From NCBI GenBank assembly GCA_050747865.1, contig JBOGJI010000295.1, positions 1 to 24,653 on the forward strand: DNA of 24,653 nt, in the 5' to 3' direction. The stretch is from JBOGJI01 sp050747865. Its GTDB lineage: Bacteria > Acidobacteriota > Thermoanaerobaculia > Multivoradales > JAHEKO01. This document shows positions 1 to 7,243 of this stretch, piece after piece. Position numbers and translations under genes: made by a program. A model generated the notes under the pieces. The model saw only the letters and a program-made list of their open reading frames with translations, was not told the DNA's origin and searched no databases. The number at the start of each line of letters is the position of its first letter. The first letter of the stretch is position 1.

Positions 1-345
1 CGCGGTGTTGACGCAGTCGACCACGAATTCCGGACGCGTCTCGAGCAGCAACTGGTAGAGGTGGAACTGCGCGAGATCCTCGTCGGCGAGCTGCTTGAGC
101 TGCGCCCGGATGCGCTGCCTGAGCGACAGCTCGCCCACTCGCCCGAAGATGTCGCCGCTGGCCACCGTCAGCCGGGTCTCTCCCGCCTCGCGGAGCAGGG
201 CGTCGCGGGCCTCCTCGGCCTCTTCAGCACGCAGGCTGTGGATCACCAGCTCCCGCGGATTCCGCTCGAGCAGCTCGCGGCAGACCGCGGTGCCGACCAT
301 GCCGTAACCCCCGAGCACCAGCACCTTGGAGCCTTGGATGCGCAC
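1..345 (-). CDS. NAD(P)-binding Rossmann-fold oxidoreductase, N-terminal part (runs off the window)
   Basis: The minus strand is open for 115 codons from a GTG at 345 to the window edge. The first residues carry a beta-strand followed by GGYGMVG, the glycine-rich dinucleotide-binding loop of a Rossmann fold, then an acidic/helical stretch and a strand ending in VVDCVN, a common end-of-strand pattern in epimerase/dehydratase and saccharopine-reductase-like enzymes. Substrate and pathway cannot be read from this fragment. A TTG three codons upstream (354) is an alternative start; neither has a strong ribosome site. The gene is divergent from the peptide-lipase operon, so the space from 346 to 527 must hold control elements for both. 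Confidence 0.72.
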   Translation of the reverse strand, partial: MRIQGSKVLVLGGYGMVGTAVCRELLERNPRELVIHSLRAEEAEEARDALLREAGETRLTVASGDIFGRVGELSLRQRIRAQLKQLADEDLAQFHLYQLLLETRPEFVVDCVNTA

Positions 346-441
346 GACCCGCAAGACTACCCCAAGCCCCTCGGGATCGCCCGTGTCTGCTGCCGGATCT
401 CTGAGGCGCGGGCGGGACCGGAGAGCCCCGAGCCCACCTGG

Positions 442-470
442 TTGACACGCTTGTCACGCAGTGATATAGT
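442..470 (+). promoter_or_regulatory. Consensus-like sigma-70 promoter of the peptide-lipase-ankyrin operon
   Basis: A perfect -35 box TTGACA lies at 442-447, then a 17-base spacer, then a -10 box TATAGT at 465-470 (5 of 6 matches to TATAAT). This is the best promoter in the window. Transcription would start near 477, giving a leader of about 50 bases before the small gene at 528. Confidence 0.75.
443..456. promoter_or_regulatory. Inverted repeat TGACA-N4-TGTCA over the -35 box (candidate operator)
   Basis: TGACA at 443-447 and TGTCA at 452-456 are exact reverse complements separated by four bases. The left arm is inside the -35 hexamer and the right arm in the spacer, so a bound dimer would block RNA polymerase. 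No candidate regulator is encoded next to it in this window. The repeat is seen; operator function is inferred. Confidence 0.45.
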
Positions 471-527
471 TCTATGCGCATGCAGTAGTCCAAGGGACCT
501 GACTCTCAAAGGGAGGTACGCGATATA

Positions 528-707
528 TTGTTCTGGCAAGCACTCCTCATGGCAGCCATTCCGGCGGTGCTGGACTTCTTCAAGTCCGACTCCGGCCAGC
601 AGATGATCGCCGGCCATCAGCAGATGATGGGCGGCCTCTTGCAGAACCTCTTCGGCGGCGGCGGTCCGGGCGGCCTGCTCGGCAGCCTGTTCGGCGCCGG
701 CCAGTAG
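528..707 (+). CDS. Small Gly-rich hydrophobic protein (59 aa), first gene of the lipase operon
   Basis: The start chosen is TTG at 528 because AGGGAGG lies at 510-516, 11 bases upstream; the in-frame ATG at 549 would give 52 residues but is 32 bases from that site. The product begins with a hydrophobic N-terminus (FWQALLMAAIPAVLDFF), has a Met/Gln-rich middle (QQMIAGHQQMMGGLLQ) and ends in a Gly-Leu-Phe-rich tail (GGGGPGGLLGSLFGAGQ). No family is recognised. It sits 92 bases before the lipase-like gene behind a strong promoter, so it is probably co-transcribed with it. A secreted or membrane-active peptide, or a chaperone/adaptor for the lipase, are possibilities; no function is claimed. Coding is supported by the strong ribosome site, promoter and GC-rich third positions. 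Confidence 0.6.
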   Translation: MFWQALLMAAIPAVLDFFKSDSGQQMIAGHQQMMGGLLQNLFGGGGPGGLLGSLFGAGQ

Positions 708-799
708 ACCGAGCCCTCCGCGCTGACCACCGCGGGCGAGGCGCGTAGTCGAGCCGGCGGCCGGAGCGACAACGAGGAGACCCGAGGGAGGAGACGGAC

Positions 800-1909
800 A
801 TGACACCCTGGATGGCAACGATTCCGATCGCAGTTGGACCGCGGAGCGGAGTGCTCGGGCCCGGCAACCTTCAGGGAGCCGAGGGGACGCGAGGAGGCGA
901 TTCCAGCGCGACCGGCGGGGCCTTGAGCTGGCTCGGCGACCTCTTCGTGGGTCTTCGGCGAGCCTTCGTAGGCGGCCGCGAGGAAGCGGCCTCAGCCACG
1001 ATGAACCAGTCGTTCCCGCAGCCGGCGCCGGCCGAGAGCAACTGTTGCTGCTCCTGTTGTTGCGCCGGAGCGCCCGAAGTCGGCGTCGAGCCATGGCTGC
1101 GGCAGCCTCAACCGACGCCAACCGAGGCGCTCCACGTCGGCACGCCGACGGCGGAGACCAACGCGCCGCAACCGGGGGCGTGGGGAGCCGGGAACGTCGA
1201 GGCAAGGCCCGTACGAACCATCTTCGTGCCCGGCACGAGCCGCACAGCCGCCAGCCCCCGCACGACCTTCGAGTCCGAGGTGCGCGGCCAGGCGCCGCGA
1301 GAGATCGACCTCGAGCTCGCCGCCATGGCCCAGGACGTCTATGACCTGGACAGCCGCGGTATCGACGGCTGGAACCGCCTCGACGAGCAGCAACTCGCCG
1401 CCGCCAGGATTCGTCCGGACATGCTCGAGAACCCGAAGACCGGGTTCCGTGCCGCCATCTACACCGACGGCAACGGCCGCTACGTGCTCGCCTTCGTCGG
1501 AACCGATGCGAAAGAGATACCCGACTGGATCGCCAACTTCGGGCAGGGGCTCGGGCTCGAGGCGGACCAGTACGTGCAAGCCAAGCGTCTGGCGGATCGC
1601 GCCGAGCAAGCGTTCGGCGACGACCTCGTGATCACGGGTCACTCCCTGGGCGGCGGCCTCGTCCGCAACTACGTCGTCGACGGCGAGGCGTTGACCTACG
1701 TGCAGGAGGAATCCCGAAGGCTCGCGCCACTCGCCCCGGACGCCGTGGGCCGCAAAATCGAGCTTGCCGATCCGCACAGCTTCTGGGACCATTTGAATCC
1801 CCTGAACCTGTGGGAGCCGAGCCATCGCGTACGATTGCACCTGATGGACGCCGTCCTTGACGCGCTTCGGCAGGAACGTCCGTGGGGCAGCCGCGCGAAC
1901 GCCGCATGA
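800..1909 (+). CDS. Class-3-lipase-like alpha/beta hydrolase, probable toxin/effector, with apparent internal deletion
   Basis: This 369-residue protein starts at ATG 800 behind GAGGGAGGAG (784-793). Residues 1-165 are low-complexity, Gly/Pro/Ala-rich, and hold a striking CCCSCCC cluster at 82-88. From about 168 it resembles the lipase family found in polymorphic toxins and secreted phospholipase effectors: LAAMAQDVYD, YVLAFVGT with WIANFGQG following, and the nucleophile elbow GHSLGGG at 280-286 (Ser282). Candidate acid and base are Asp294 in VVDGE and His347 in HLMDAV. In relatives as I recall them, some 40-60 residues (a helix and the next beta-strand) separate SLGGG from the VDGE segment; here only L-V-R-N-Y-V intervenes, so the fold may be damaged. 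It overlaps the ankyrin gene by four bases (ATGA). No VgrG, PAAR or other secretion marker is visible. The lipase call is firm; activity is doubtful. Confidence 0.82.
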   Translation: MTPWMATIPIAVGPRSGVLGPGNLQGAEGTRGGDSSATGGALSWLGDLFVGLRRAFVGGREEAASATMNQSFPQPAPAESNCCCSCCCAGAPEVGVEPWLRQPQPTPTEALHVGTPTAETNAPQPGAWGAGNVEARPVRTIFVPGTSRTAASPRTTFESEVRGQAPREIDLELAAMAQDVYDLDSRGIDGWNRLDEQQLAAARIRPDMLENPKTGFRAAIYTDGNGRYVLAFVGTDAKEIPDWIANFGQGLGLEADQYVQAKRLADRAEQAFGDDLVITGHSLGGGLVRNYVVDGEALTYVQEESRRLAPLAPDAVGRKIELADPHSFWDHLNPLNLWEPSHRVRLHLMDAVLDALRQERPWGSRANAA

Positions 1910-2667
1910 CATACGGCGTGGCGCCGCGCCTACGAGCTAGCATCCCGATGCTGGCACTGTGGCTGCTGATGGGCGCGATCGCCAGCTGTGCCCGAGGAGG
2001 GACGATGGACGCTCGAGAGGCCTTCGACGACCCGCAGATCATCGCTCTCGCGGAGGCGGCGGCCCGCGGTGACGCCGCTCGCGTGCGCGAGCTGGTCGCG
2101 CAGGGCGCCGGCATCAACGCCCGCGGAGACCGGGGGGTGAACCTCCTCGAGTGGGCGATGGGCAGCAAGAGCACCGAGGGATTGAAGGCCTTGCTCGAAG
2201 TCGGTGCCGATCCGGCAAATCCGGGCATCGGCGACAGCACGGCGATCCACACCGCCGCGATGGCCAATGACCCCATCTATCTCGAGATCCTGCTCGCGCA
2301 CGGTGCGGATCCCAATACCCCCGAGACCCGTACTGGCGATCCGCCTCTGAGCGTCGCGGTTGGATACGACAATGACCCGCAGTTCCGCATGCTGCTCGCG
2401 GCGGGCGCGGATCCCAATCGATCGGGTGGGTTTGGTGAAACACCCCTTCACATGGCGGCGTCTGCGGGAACCGGAGAGCAGGTCCTGGCCCTGCTCGAAG
2501 CCGGGGCCGATCCGCTGGCGCGCAACGCCCAGGACTGCACGTTTCAGTGCTATTTCTTCAAGACGCGGTGGGACCTCCTCAACGAGGAGGCCCGGCACGC
2601 ACGCGAAGCCGTAGTGCAGTGGCTCAAGGCCCACGCCATCCCCCTAGAAGAGGACCCTTACGACTGA
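1906..2667 (+). CDS. Ankyrin-repeat lipoprotein, candidate immunity protein for the lipase
   Basis: The start is ATG at 1906, overlapping the lipase stop as ATGA, which suggests translational coupling. Residues 1-27 form a lipoprotein signal peptide: positive R residues, a hydrophobic core (MLALWLLMGA) and lipobox IASC with Cys28. The mature part is about five ankyrin repeats, visible as repeating LLEVGADP, LLAHGADPN, LLAAGADPN and LLEAGADP units with helical partners such as TPLHMAA. A short Cys-containing tail follows (QDCTFQCYFF). Ankyrin proteins next to lipase effectors are known as periplasmic immunity or binding partners, and a membrane-anchored periplasmic location suits protection against a phospholipase. 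That role is inferred from context. The lipid anchor and ankyrin fold are well supported. Confidence 0.85.
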   Translation: MTYGVAPRLRASIPMLALWLLMGAIASCARGGTMDAREAFDDPQIIALAEAAARGDAARVRELVAQGAGINARGDRGVNLLEWAMGSKSTEGLKALLEVGADPANPGIGDSTAIHTAAMANDPIYLEILLAHGADPNTPETRTGDPPLSVAVGYDNDPQFRMLLAAGADPNRSGGFGETPLHMAASAGTGEQVLALLEAGADPLARNAQDCTFQCYFFKTRWDLLNEEARHAREAVVQWLKAHAIPLEEDPYD

Positions 2668-2717
2668 CCAACTTGCTCAATGCTGGTGGCGTGGCGGGCG
2701 GGCGGGCATGTGCGAGC

Positions 2718-2746
2718 TTGCCATGTTCGCAACGTCAGCCTAGCAT
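2718..2746 (+). promoter_or_regulatory. Candidate promoter of toxin-antitoxin pair 1
   Basis: TTGCCA at 2718-2723 (5 of 6 to consensus) is followed after exactly 17 bases by TAGCAT at 2741-2746 (4 of 6). Transcription would start about 20 bases before the antitoxin ATG, leaving room for its ribosome site AGGAAGGA at 2760-2767. Confidence 0.45.
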
Positions 2747-2774
2747 TACTCTTACAAGTAGGAAGGACACTGCC

Positions 2775-3008
2775 ATGCAGATCACAGCCAAAGGGCAGGT
2801 CACCATCCCGCAGCACATCCGCGAGGCCATGGGGCTGCTGCCTCATACGGAGGTCGAGTTCGTCGTCGAAGGGGACGAGGTGCGCCTGGTCAAGAAAGCG
2901 CCGACGCGCAGCGAGGGCCGGGGCCAGCGCGCCGTCCGGCTGCTCCGCGGCAGCGGGACCGTCCGCATGTCGACCGACGAGATCCTCGCCTTGACCCGTG
3001 GCGCATGA
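2775..3008 (+). CDS. vapB: AbrB/SpoVT-type (VapB-like) antitoxin, pair 1
   Basis: This 77-residue protein starts at ATG 2775, seven bases after AGGAAGGA. Its N-terminus is a swapped-hairpin DNA-binding domain: MQITAKGQVTIPQHIREAMG, then a second strand pair (EVEFVVEGDEVRLVKK). The C-terminal part is basic then ends in MSTDEILALTRGA, the usual toxin-binding tail. It should bind its own promoter and neutralise the PIN nuclease encoded next. The two genes overlap by four bases (ATGA), so they are coupled. The family is clear; the symbol vapB is by type, not by orthology. Confidence 0.9.
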   Translation: MQITAKGQVTIPQHIREAMGLLPHTEVEFVVEGDEVRLVKKAPTRSEGRGQRAVRLLRGSGTVRMSTDEILALTRGA

Positions 3009-3442
3009 CGCCGATCCTGGTCGATAGCAGCGTCCTGCTGGACGTGATCACGGAAGACCCGACGTGGGGCGAGTGGTCCGCGGACACGCTCCAGCAACTG
3101 GCTGAAGAGGCCGTGCTGGTGATCAACCCCCTGATCTACGCCGAGGTCTCCATCCGCTACGAGACGATCGAGGAGCTCGAGGCCGTTCTTCCAATCGACC
3201 TCTACCGGCGCGAGCCGTTGCCCTGGGAGGCCGCCTTCCTTGCCGGCAAGGCGTTCCTGGAGTACCGCCGCCGAGGCGGCGTCAAGCGAGCCCCGCTACC
3301 GGACTTCTACACCTGTGCGCACGCCGCCGTGCGCCGATACCGGCTGCTCACCCGTGACCCGTCGCCCTGCCGGCCGCATTTCCCGACGGTGAGTCTTATC
3401 GCGCCGGGACGGCTCGTCGGAGAGGAACCCGAAGCGGAATAG
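3005..3442 (+). CDS. vapC: PIN-domain ribonuclease toxin (VapC-like), pair 1
   Basis: This 145-residue PIN domain has all four expected acidic metal ligands: Asp7 (LVDSSVLLDV), Glu47 (YAEVS), Asp100 (PDFYTCAHA) and Asp118 (LLTRDP). The core ends with the usual FPTVSLIAP strand, and the short acidic tail EEPEAE is extra. As a VapC-type toxin it would cleave RNA to slow growth when free of antitoxin. The ATG overlaps the antitoxin stop. In many relatives the third motif reads DFFIGAHA; here it is DFYTCAHA, which keeps the acidic residue, so the enzyme is probably intact. Confidence 0.9.
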   Translation: MTPILVDSSVLLDVITEDPTWGEWSADTLQQLAEEAVLVINPLIYAEVSIRYETIEELEAVLPIDLYRREPLPWEAAFLAGKAFLEYRRRGGVKRAPLPDFYTCAHAAVRRYRLLTRDPSPCRPHFPTVSLIAPGRLVGEEPEAE

Positions 3443-3956
3443 AGCACGGATGCCCCCCACGGTCAGCCTCGCGCCGAGCTCGCCGCGATCGACACCTGGC
3501 TGCTCGAGCACGACATCCCGATCGAGCACGATGCGGGAGAGAGACAGTCAAGTCCTTGCGAGCGTGAGGTTTGCCACAGCCCATTGACACGTGTGCATAA
3601 CCATGCATGAATCGCGAGCATGTAGAGACCGGAGACGAAGACGAGCACACGGCATGAGGGTGTCACGAGCGGCGAAGCGAAGCGACGAGCAAGGCGACCT
3701 GGTGGTCAGGGTTCGAAGCCCGCGGACGCCTTCTTCGTCACCGCCACCGGCGAGCCCGGCCGGGTGACGATCGCCGCGGGCCCGGAGGCGATCCTGGTCA
3801 GTGTCGCCACCCATCCGCTGCCCGCCGCCGAGGTGGATCCCGGCGTTCCTCCATCCTGAAGCGCCTCGCGGCCGCCAGGTCGCCGCTCCCCGGCACTTCC
3901 CGCACAGACGGTAGACTCCCAGGGTGGACGTACACCATGAGTGCGGGAGGATCGAC
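3443..3956. other. 514-base stretch without an intact gene
   Basis: No complete gene is supported here. On the plus strand about 3452-3560 is open and reads like codon-biased protein (RAELAAIDTWLLEHDIPIEH) but has no start or family. Around 3580-3620 the DNA is less GC-rich and holds TTGACA at 3584-3589 without a good -10 box at the right distance. 3716-3859 is a likely gene remnant, listed separately. The ribosome site of the amidohydrolase (GGGAGGA at 3945-3951) closes the region. It reads as decayed DNA left beside a toxin-antitoxin pair. Confidence 0.4.
3716..3859 (+). pseudogene. 3' end of an unidentified decayed gene
   Basis: The plus-strand frame ending in TGA at 3857-3859 has nearly all G or C third positions and reads as a beta-rich C-terminus (DAFFVTATGEPGRVTIAAG, then AILVSVATHPLP). 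Upstream the frame becomes Arg-rich and loses coding character, and no start or ribosome site is present. It looks like the tail of a gene whose 5' part has been lost. The parent family is not recognised. Confidence 0.35.
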
Positions 3957-5276
3957 ATGCGAGGAGCATCCCTGCTGCTGAGCGCCCTGTGCGCCGGGGT
4001 GGCGGCGTCGCCGGCGCCGGCGCAGACGGGAGCGCCGGAGGCGCTGTGGAGCCGCGTCGAGGCCGCGATCGAGCAGGTGCGGCCGGAGATCACGCAGATC
4101 CGCCACACCCTCCACAGCAATCCCGAGCTCTCCAACCGGGAGGTCGAGACCGCGGCGCTGGTGGCGCGGCATCTGGAGCAGCTCGGGCTCGAGGTACGCA
4201 CTGGCATCGCCCACACCGGCGTGCTGGGGATCCTGCGCGGCGGCAAAGTTCCTGGATCTGGGGGCGGACCAGTGGTGGCCGTGCGCGCCGATATGGACGC
4301 CCTGCCGGTGACCGAGGAGACCGACCTGCCCTTCCGCTCCACCAAGCGCACCGAGCTCGCCGGCGAAGAGGTGGGCGTCGCCCACGCCTGCGGCCACGAC
4401 ATCCACACCGCCGTCGGGCTGGGCGTGGCGTCGGCATTGGCCGCGGTGCGCGACGAGCTCCCCGGTACCGTGCTCTTTGTCTTCCAGCCCGCCGAGGAGG
4501 GCCCGCCGGCCGGCGAAGAGGGCGGCGCCGAGCTGATGCTCGAGGAGGGGGTCTTCTCCGAGCTCGAGCCGGAGGCGATCTTCGCCCTCCATTCCTGGCC
4601 CGACCTCGAGGTCGGTCGCGTCGGCTACCTGGCGGGACCGATGTGGGCCGCCGTCGACCGCTTCCGCCTGCGGCTGCTTGGCAAGCAGACCCACGGTGCC
4701 TATCCGCACGAAGGGGTCGACCCGATCGTGCTGGCGGCGCAGACGATCGAGACGTTCCAGACCATCGCCTCGCGGATCATCCCGGCCGGCGAGCCGGTGG
4801 TCGTCTCGGTGGGCATCGTGCGCGGTGGGGAGCGCTTCAACATCATCCCCGGAGAGGTCTACCTCGAGGGGACGGTGCGCTCCTACGCCGCGGGCATGCC
4901 GGAGCGCGTCCAGGCCCTGATGCGCCGGATCCTCGACGGCCTGACCCAGGCCGCCGCGGCGAGTTACGAGCTCGAGTACGAGACCATGACTCCGGCCACC
5001 GTCAACGCGCCCGAGCTGGCGCAGCGCGTGCGCCCGAGCCTCGAGCGCGCGGTCGGCGCCGAGGCGGTCGTCGACGTCGAGGCGACGATGGGCGGCGAGG
5101 ACTTCGCTTACTTCGCCAACCGGATCCCGGGCTTCTACTTTCGCCTCGGGGTGCTCGAGCCGGGCACGGAGTCGGGCTTCCTGCACACGCCCACCTTCCG
5201 CGCTTCGGACGACGCGATCCCGGTTGGCATACGCGCCATGGCGGCCCTGGTGGTCGATTCCCTGACGGCGAGATAA
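3957..5276 (+). CDS. Exported M20-family metal-dependent amidohydrolase / carboxypeptidase
   Basis: The start is ATG 3957, five bases after GGGAGGA. Residues 1-23 are a signal peptide (MRGASLLLSALCAGVAASPA, cleavage near APAQ), so the 439-residue enzyme acts outside the cytoplasm. The M20D subfamily (hippurate, N-acyl amino acid and indole-acetyl-amino-acid hydrolases) is shown by ADMDALPV at 111-118, HACGHDIHT at 143-151 with metal ligands Cys145 and His147, PAEEG at 178-182 with the catalytic and metal Glu pair, LHSWPDLE with His212, the dimerisation-domain THGAYPHEG, and C-terminal GGEDFAYF and HTPTF. It removes an acyl or amino-acid group from an amide; the exact substrate is unknown. pckA follows after 12 bases, so the two may share a transcript, though no metabolic link is obvious. 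Confidence 0.92.
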   Translation: MRGASLLLSALCAGVAASPAPAQTGAPEALWSRVEAAIEQVRPEITQIRHTLHSNPELSNREVETAALVARHLEQLGLEVRTGIAHTGVLGILRGGKVPGSGGGPVVAVRADMDALPVTEETDLPFRSTKRTELAGEEVGVAHACGHDIHTAVGLGVASALAAVRDELPGTVLFVFQPAEEGPPAGEEGGAELMLEEGVFSELEPEAIFALHSWPDLEVGRVGYLAGPMWAAVDRFRLRLLGKQTHGAYPHEGVDPIVLAAQTIETFQTIASRIIPAGEPVVVSVGIVRGGERFNIIPGEVYLEGTVRSYAAGMPERVQALMRRILDGLTQAAAASYELEYETMTPATVNAPELAQRVRPSLERAVGAEAVVDVEATMGGEDFAYFANRIPGFYFRLGVLEPGTESGFLHTPTFRASDDAIPVGIRAMAALVVDSLTAR

Positions 5277-5288
5277 ACTTGCCAATTC

Positions 5289-6920
5289 ATGCGGAACATG
5301 GAGAATTTGGGCCCTGCCGTCAGCCGTCATGGCCTCGAATCACACGGAATACGCGACGCGGCGCGCGTCTACTGGAATCTCTGCCCCGCCCGGCTCTACG
5401 AGGAGGCCGTCAAGCGCGGCGAGGCGATGATCGCCGTGGGGGGGCCGCTGGTGGCCGAGACCGGCAAGTTCACCGGTCGCTCCCCGAAGGACAAGTTCAC
5501 GGTCCGCGAGCCGTCAAGCGACGCGAACATCTGGTGGGGCGACGTCAACCGCCCGATCTCCGAGGAGTCGTTCGAGCGTCTGCTCGCCAAGGCCCGGGCC
5601 TTCACCGAGGGCCGCGACCTGTTCGTCTTCGACGGCTATGCCGGCGCCGACCCCGAATACCGGCTCAACGTCCGGGTCGTCACCCAATACGCCTGGCACA
5701 GCCTGTTCGTGCGCAATATGTTCCGGCGCGAGCCGGATCCCGAGACGCTGCGCGCCTTCGAGCCGCAGTTCACCGTCATCGACCTGCCGGATCTCACTGC
5801 CGACCCGGCGAGCGATGGCACCGCGAGCCCCACCTTCATCGTCGTGAACCTGGCCCGCCGCACGGTGCTCATCGGCGGTACCGGCTACGCCGGCGAGATG
5901 AAGAAGGCGATCTTCGGGGTGATGAACTACCTGCTGCCCGGCCGCGACGTGTTGCCCATGCACTGCAGCGCCAACTACGGCACTGGGGAGGACGACGTGG
6001 CGCTGTTTTTCGGCCTCTCCGGCACCGGCAAGACCACACTGTCGGCTGACCCCACGCGCACGCTCATCGGCGACGACGAGCACGGCTGGTCCGACCGCGG
6101 CGTGTTCAACATCGAAGGGGGCTGCTACGCCAAGGTGATCCGGCTCTCTCCCGCATGCGAGCCCGAGATCTACGCCACCACCCGCACGTTCGGCACCGTG
6201 CTCGAGAACGTGGTCATCGACCCGGAGACCCGGGAGCTCGATCTCGACTCGGACCGCCTCACCGAGAACACCCGCTCGAGCTACCCGCTGGAGCAGATCC
6301 CCAACGCCGACGTCGATTCGATCGCCGGCCATCCCAGGAACGTCGTGTTCCTGACCTACGACGCGTTCGGGGTCCTGCCGCCGATCGCCCGGCTGTCGAC
6401 CGAGCAGGCCCTCTACCACTTCCTGTCCGGCTACACCGCCAAGGTGGCGGGCACCGAGCGCGGCGTCAAGGAGCCCCAGGCCGCCTTCTCGACCTGCTTC
6501 GGCGCCCCCTTCATGCCCCGCCACCCGCGCGTCTACGCCGACATGCTGGGCGAGCGGATCGAGCGCCACGGCGCCAAGGTCTGGCTCATCAACACCGGGC
6601 TGACCGGCGGGCCCTACGGCGTCGGCAGCCGCATGAAGCTCGCCCATACCAGGCGCCTCGTCCACGCGGCTCTGAACGGCGAGCTCGACGCCGCGCCCAC
6701 GCACATCGACCCGATCTTCGGACTCGCCATTCCCGACCGCGTCGACGGCCTGCCGGCGGAGATCCTCACGCCGCGAGACACCTGGGCCGACCCGGCCGCC
6801 TACGACGAGAAGGCCGCAGAGCTCGCGGAGATGTTTGTCGCCAACTTCCGCCAGTTCGAGGACTCCGTCCGCCCCGAGATCCTCGGCGCCGGGCCCCAGG
6901 TCGTACGCGTCAGTCCTTGA
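5289..6920 (+). CDS. pckA: ATP-dependent phosphoenolpyruvate carboxykinase
   Basis: This 543-residue cytoplasmic enzyme converts oxaloacetate and ATP to phosphoenolpyruvate, CO2 and ADP, the first committed step of gluconeogenesis. Diagnostic motifs of the ATP-type family are all present: TGKFTGRSPKDKF near 58, the substrate-site YAWHSLFVRNMF, MHCSANYGTGEDD, the kinase P-loop GLSGTGKTTLS near 243-253, the metal motif GDDEHGW, and ENTRSSYPLEQIPN. Length is normal for the family. The ATG at 5289 is used; an ATG three codons later is possible, and neither has a clear ribosome site. Its 3' end overlaps the converging dodecin gene by 11 bases. Confidence 0.97.
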   Translation: MRNMENLGPAVSRHGLESHGIRDAARVYWNLCPARLYEEAVKRGEAMIAVGGPLVAETGKFTGRSPKDKFTVREPSSDANIWWGDVNRPISEESFERLLAKARAFTEGRDLFVFDGYAGADPEYRLNVRVVTQYAWHSLFVRNMFRREPDPETLRAFEPQFTVIDLPDLTADPASDGTASPTFIVVNLARRTVLIGGTGYAGEMKKAIFGVMNYLLPGRDVLPMHCSANYGTGEDDVALFFGLSGTGKTTLSADPTRTLIGDDEHGWSDRGVFNIEGGCYAKVIRLSPACEPEIYATTRTFGTVLENVVIDPETRELDLDSDRLTENTRSSYPLEQIPNADVDSIAGHPRNVVFLTYDAFGVLPPIARLSTEQALYHFLSGYTAKVAGTERGVKEPQAAFSTCFGAPFMPRHPRVYADMLGERIERHGAKVWLINTGLTGGPYGVGSRMKLAHTRRLVHAALNGELDAAPTHIDPIFGLAIPDRVDGLPAEILTPRDTWADPAAYDEKAAELAEMFVANFRQFEDSVRPEILGAGPQVVRVSP

Positions 6921-7113
6921 GGACGAACGTGATCTTCAGGTTCACCCGATAGCCGGTGACGCGACCGTTGTCGCAGTCGACCTTCATCTCGCTGACCCAG
7001 GCGCCGGAGATGTTGTCCAGGGTGCGGTTCGCCCGCTCGATGCCTTTCTGGATCGCGTCTTCGAAGCTGTCGGGGGAGCTGGCGGAGATCTCGGAGATCT
7101 TGGCTACGGTCAT
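6910..7113 (-). CDS. Dodecin family flavin-binding protein
   Basis: This 67-residue protein starts behind a strong AGGAGGG site five bases upstream. It matches the dodecin fold: a first beta-strand (MTVAKISEISASSPDSFEDA), one helix (AIQKGIERANRTL), then strands with GAWVSEMKV, in which Trp39 can stack on the isoalloxazine ring, and YRVNLKITFVL. Dodecins form hollow dodecamers that store or buffer flavins. Its stop codon lies inside the end of pckA on the other strand, so the two convergent transcripts overlap. Family assignment is firm; whether it holds riboflavin, FMN or lumichrome is not readable. Confidence 0.9.
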   Translation of the reverse strand: MTVAKISEISASSPDSFEDAIQKGIERANRTLDNISGAWVSEMKVDCDNGRVTGYRVNLKITFVLKD

Positions 7114-7243
7114 GGGTCCCTCCTAAGGGGGTGGTCGCGCCCGCGTCTCGATTGGAGACCTCACGACCCGGACGCCGGCCGCGGGCCTCCCTGCCCTGCG
7201 CCGCCAGTCTACCGGACGGTGTGACCGGAGAGGATGGAATCCG

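Noticed and set aside
61..606. 181-codon plus-strand frame at the window start
   Set aside because: It is antisense to the Rossmann-fold gene and crosses the promoter region; the strand and motif evidence favours the minus-strand gene and the small gene at 528.
3584..3612. TTGACA at 3584-3589 as a promoter
   Set aside because: The hexamer 17 bases downstream is ATGAAT, a poor -10 box, and no gene follows.
3708..3722. GGTTCGAAGCC resembles the T-loop of a tRNA gene or an attachment site
   Set aside because: Only three stem pairs form around it, and no acceptor, anticodon arm or CCA is present.
3798..5330. Long minus-strand reading frame opposite the amidohydrolase
   Set aside because: It is a shadow of the GC-rich amidohydrolase gene; it has no family motifs and is His/Arg/Asp-rich as antisense frames are.
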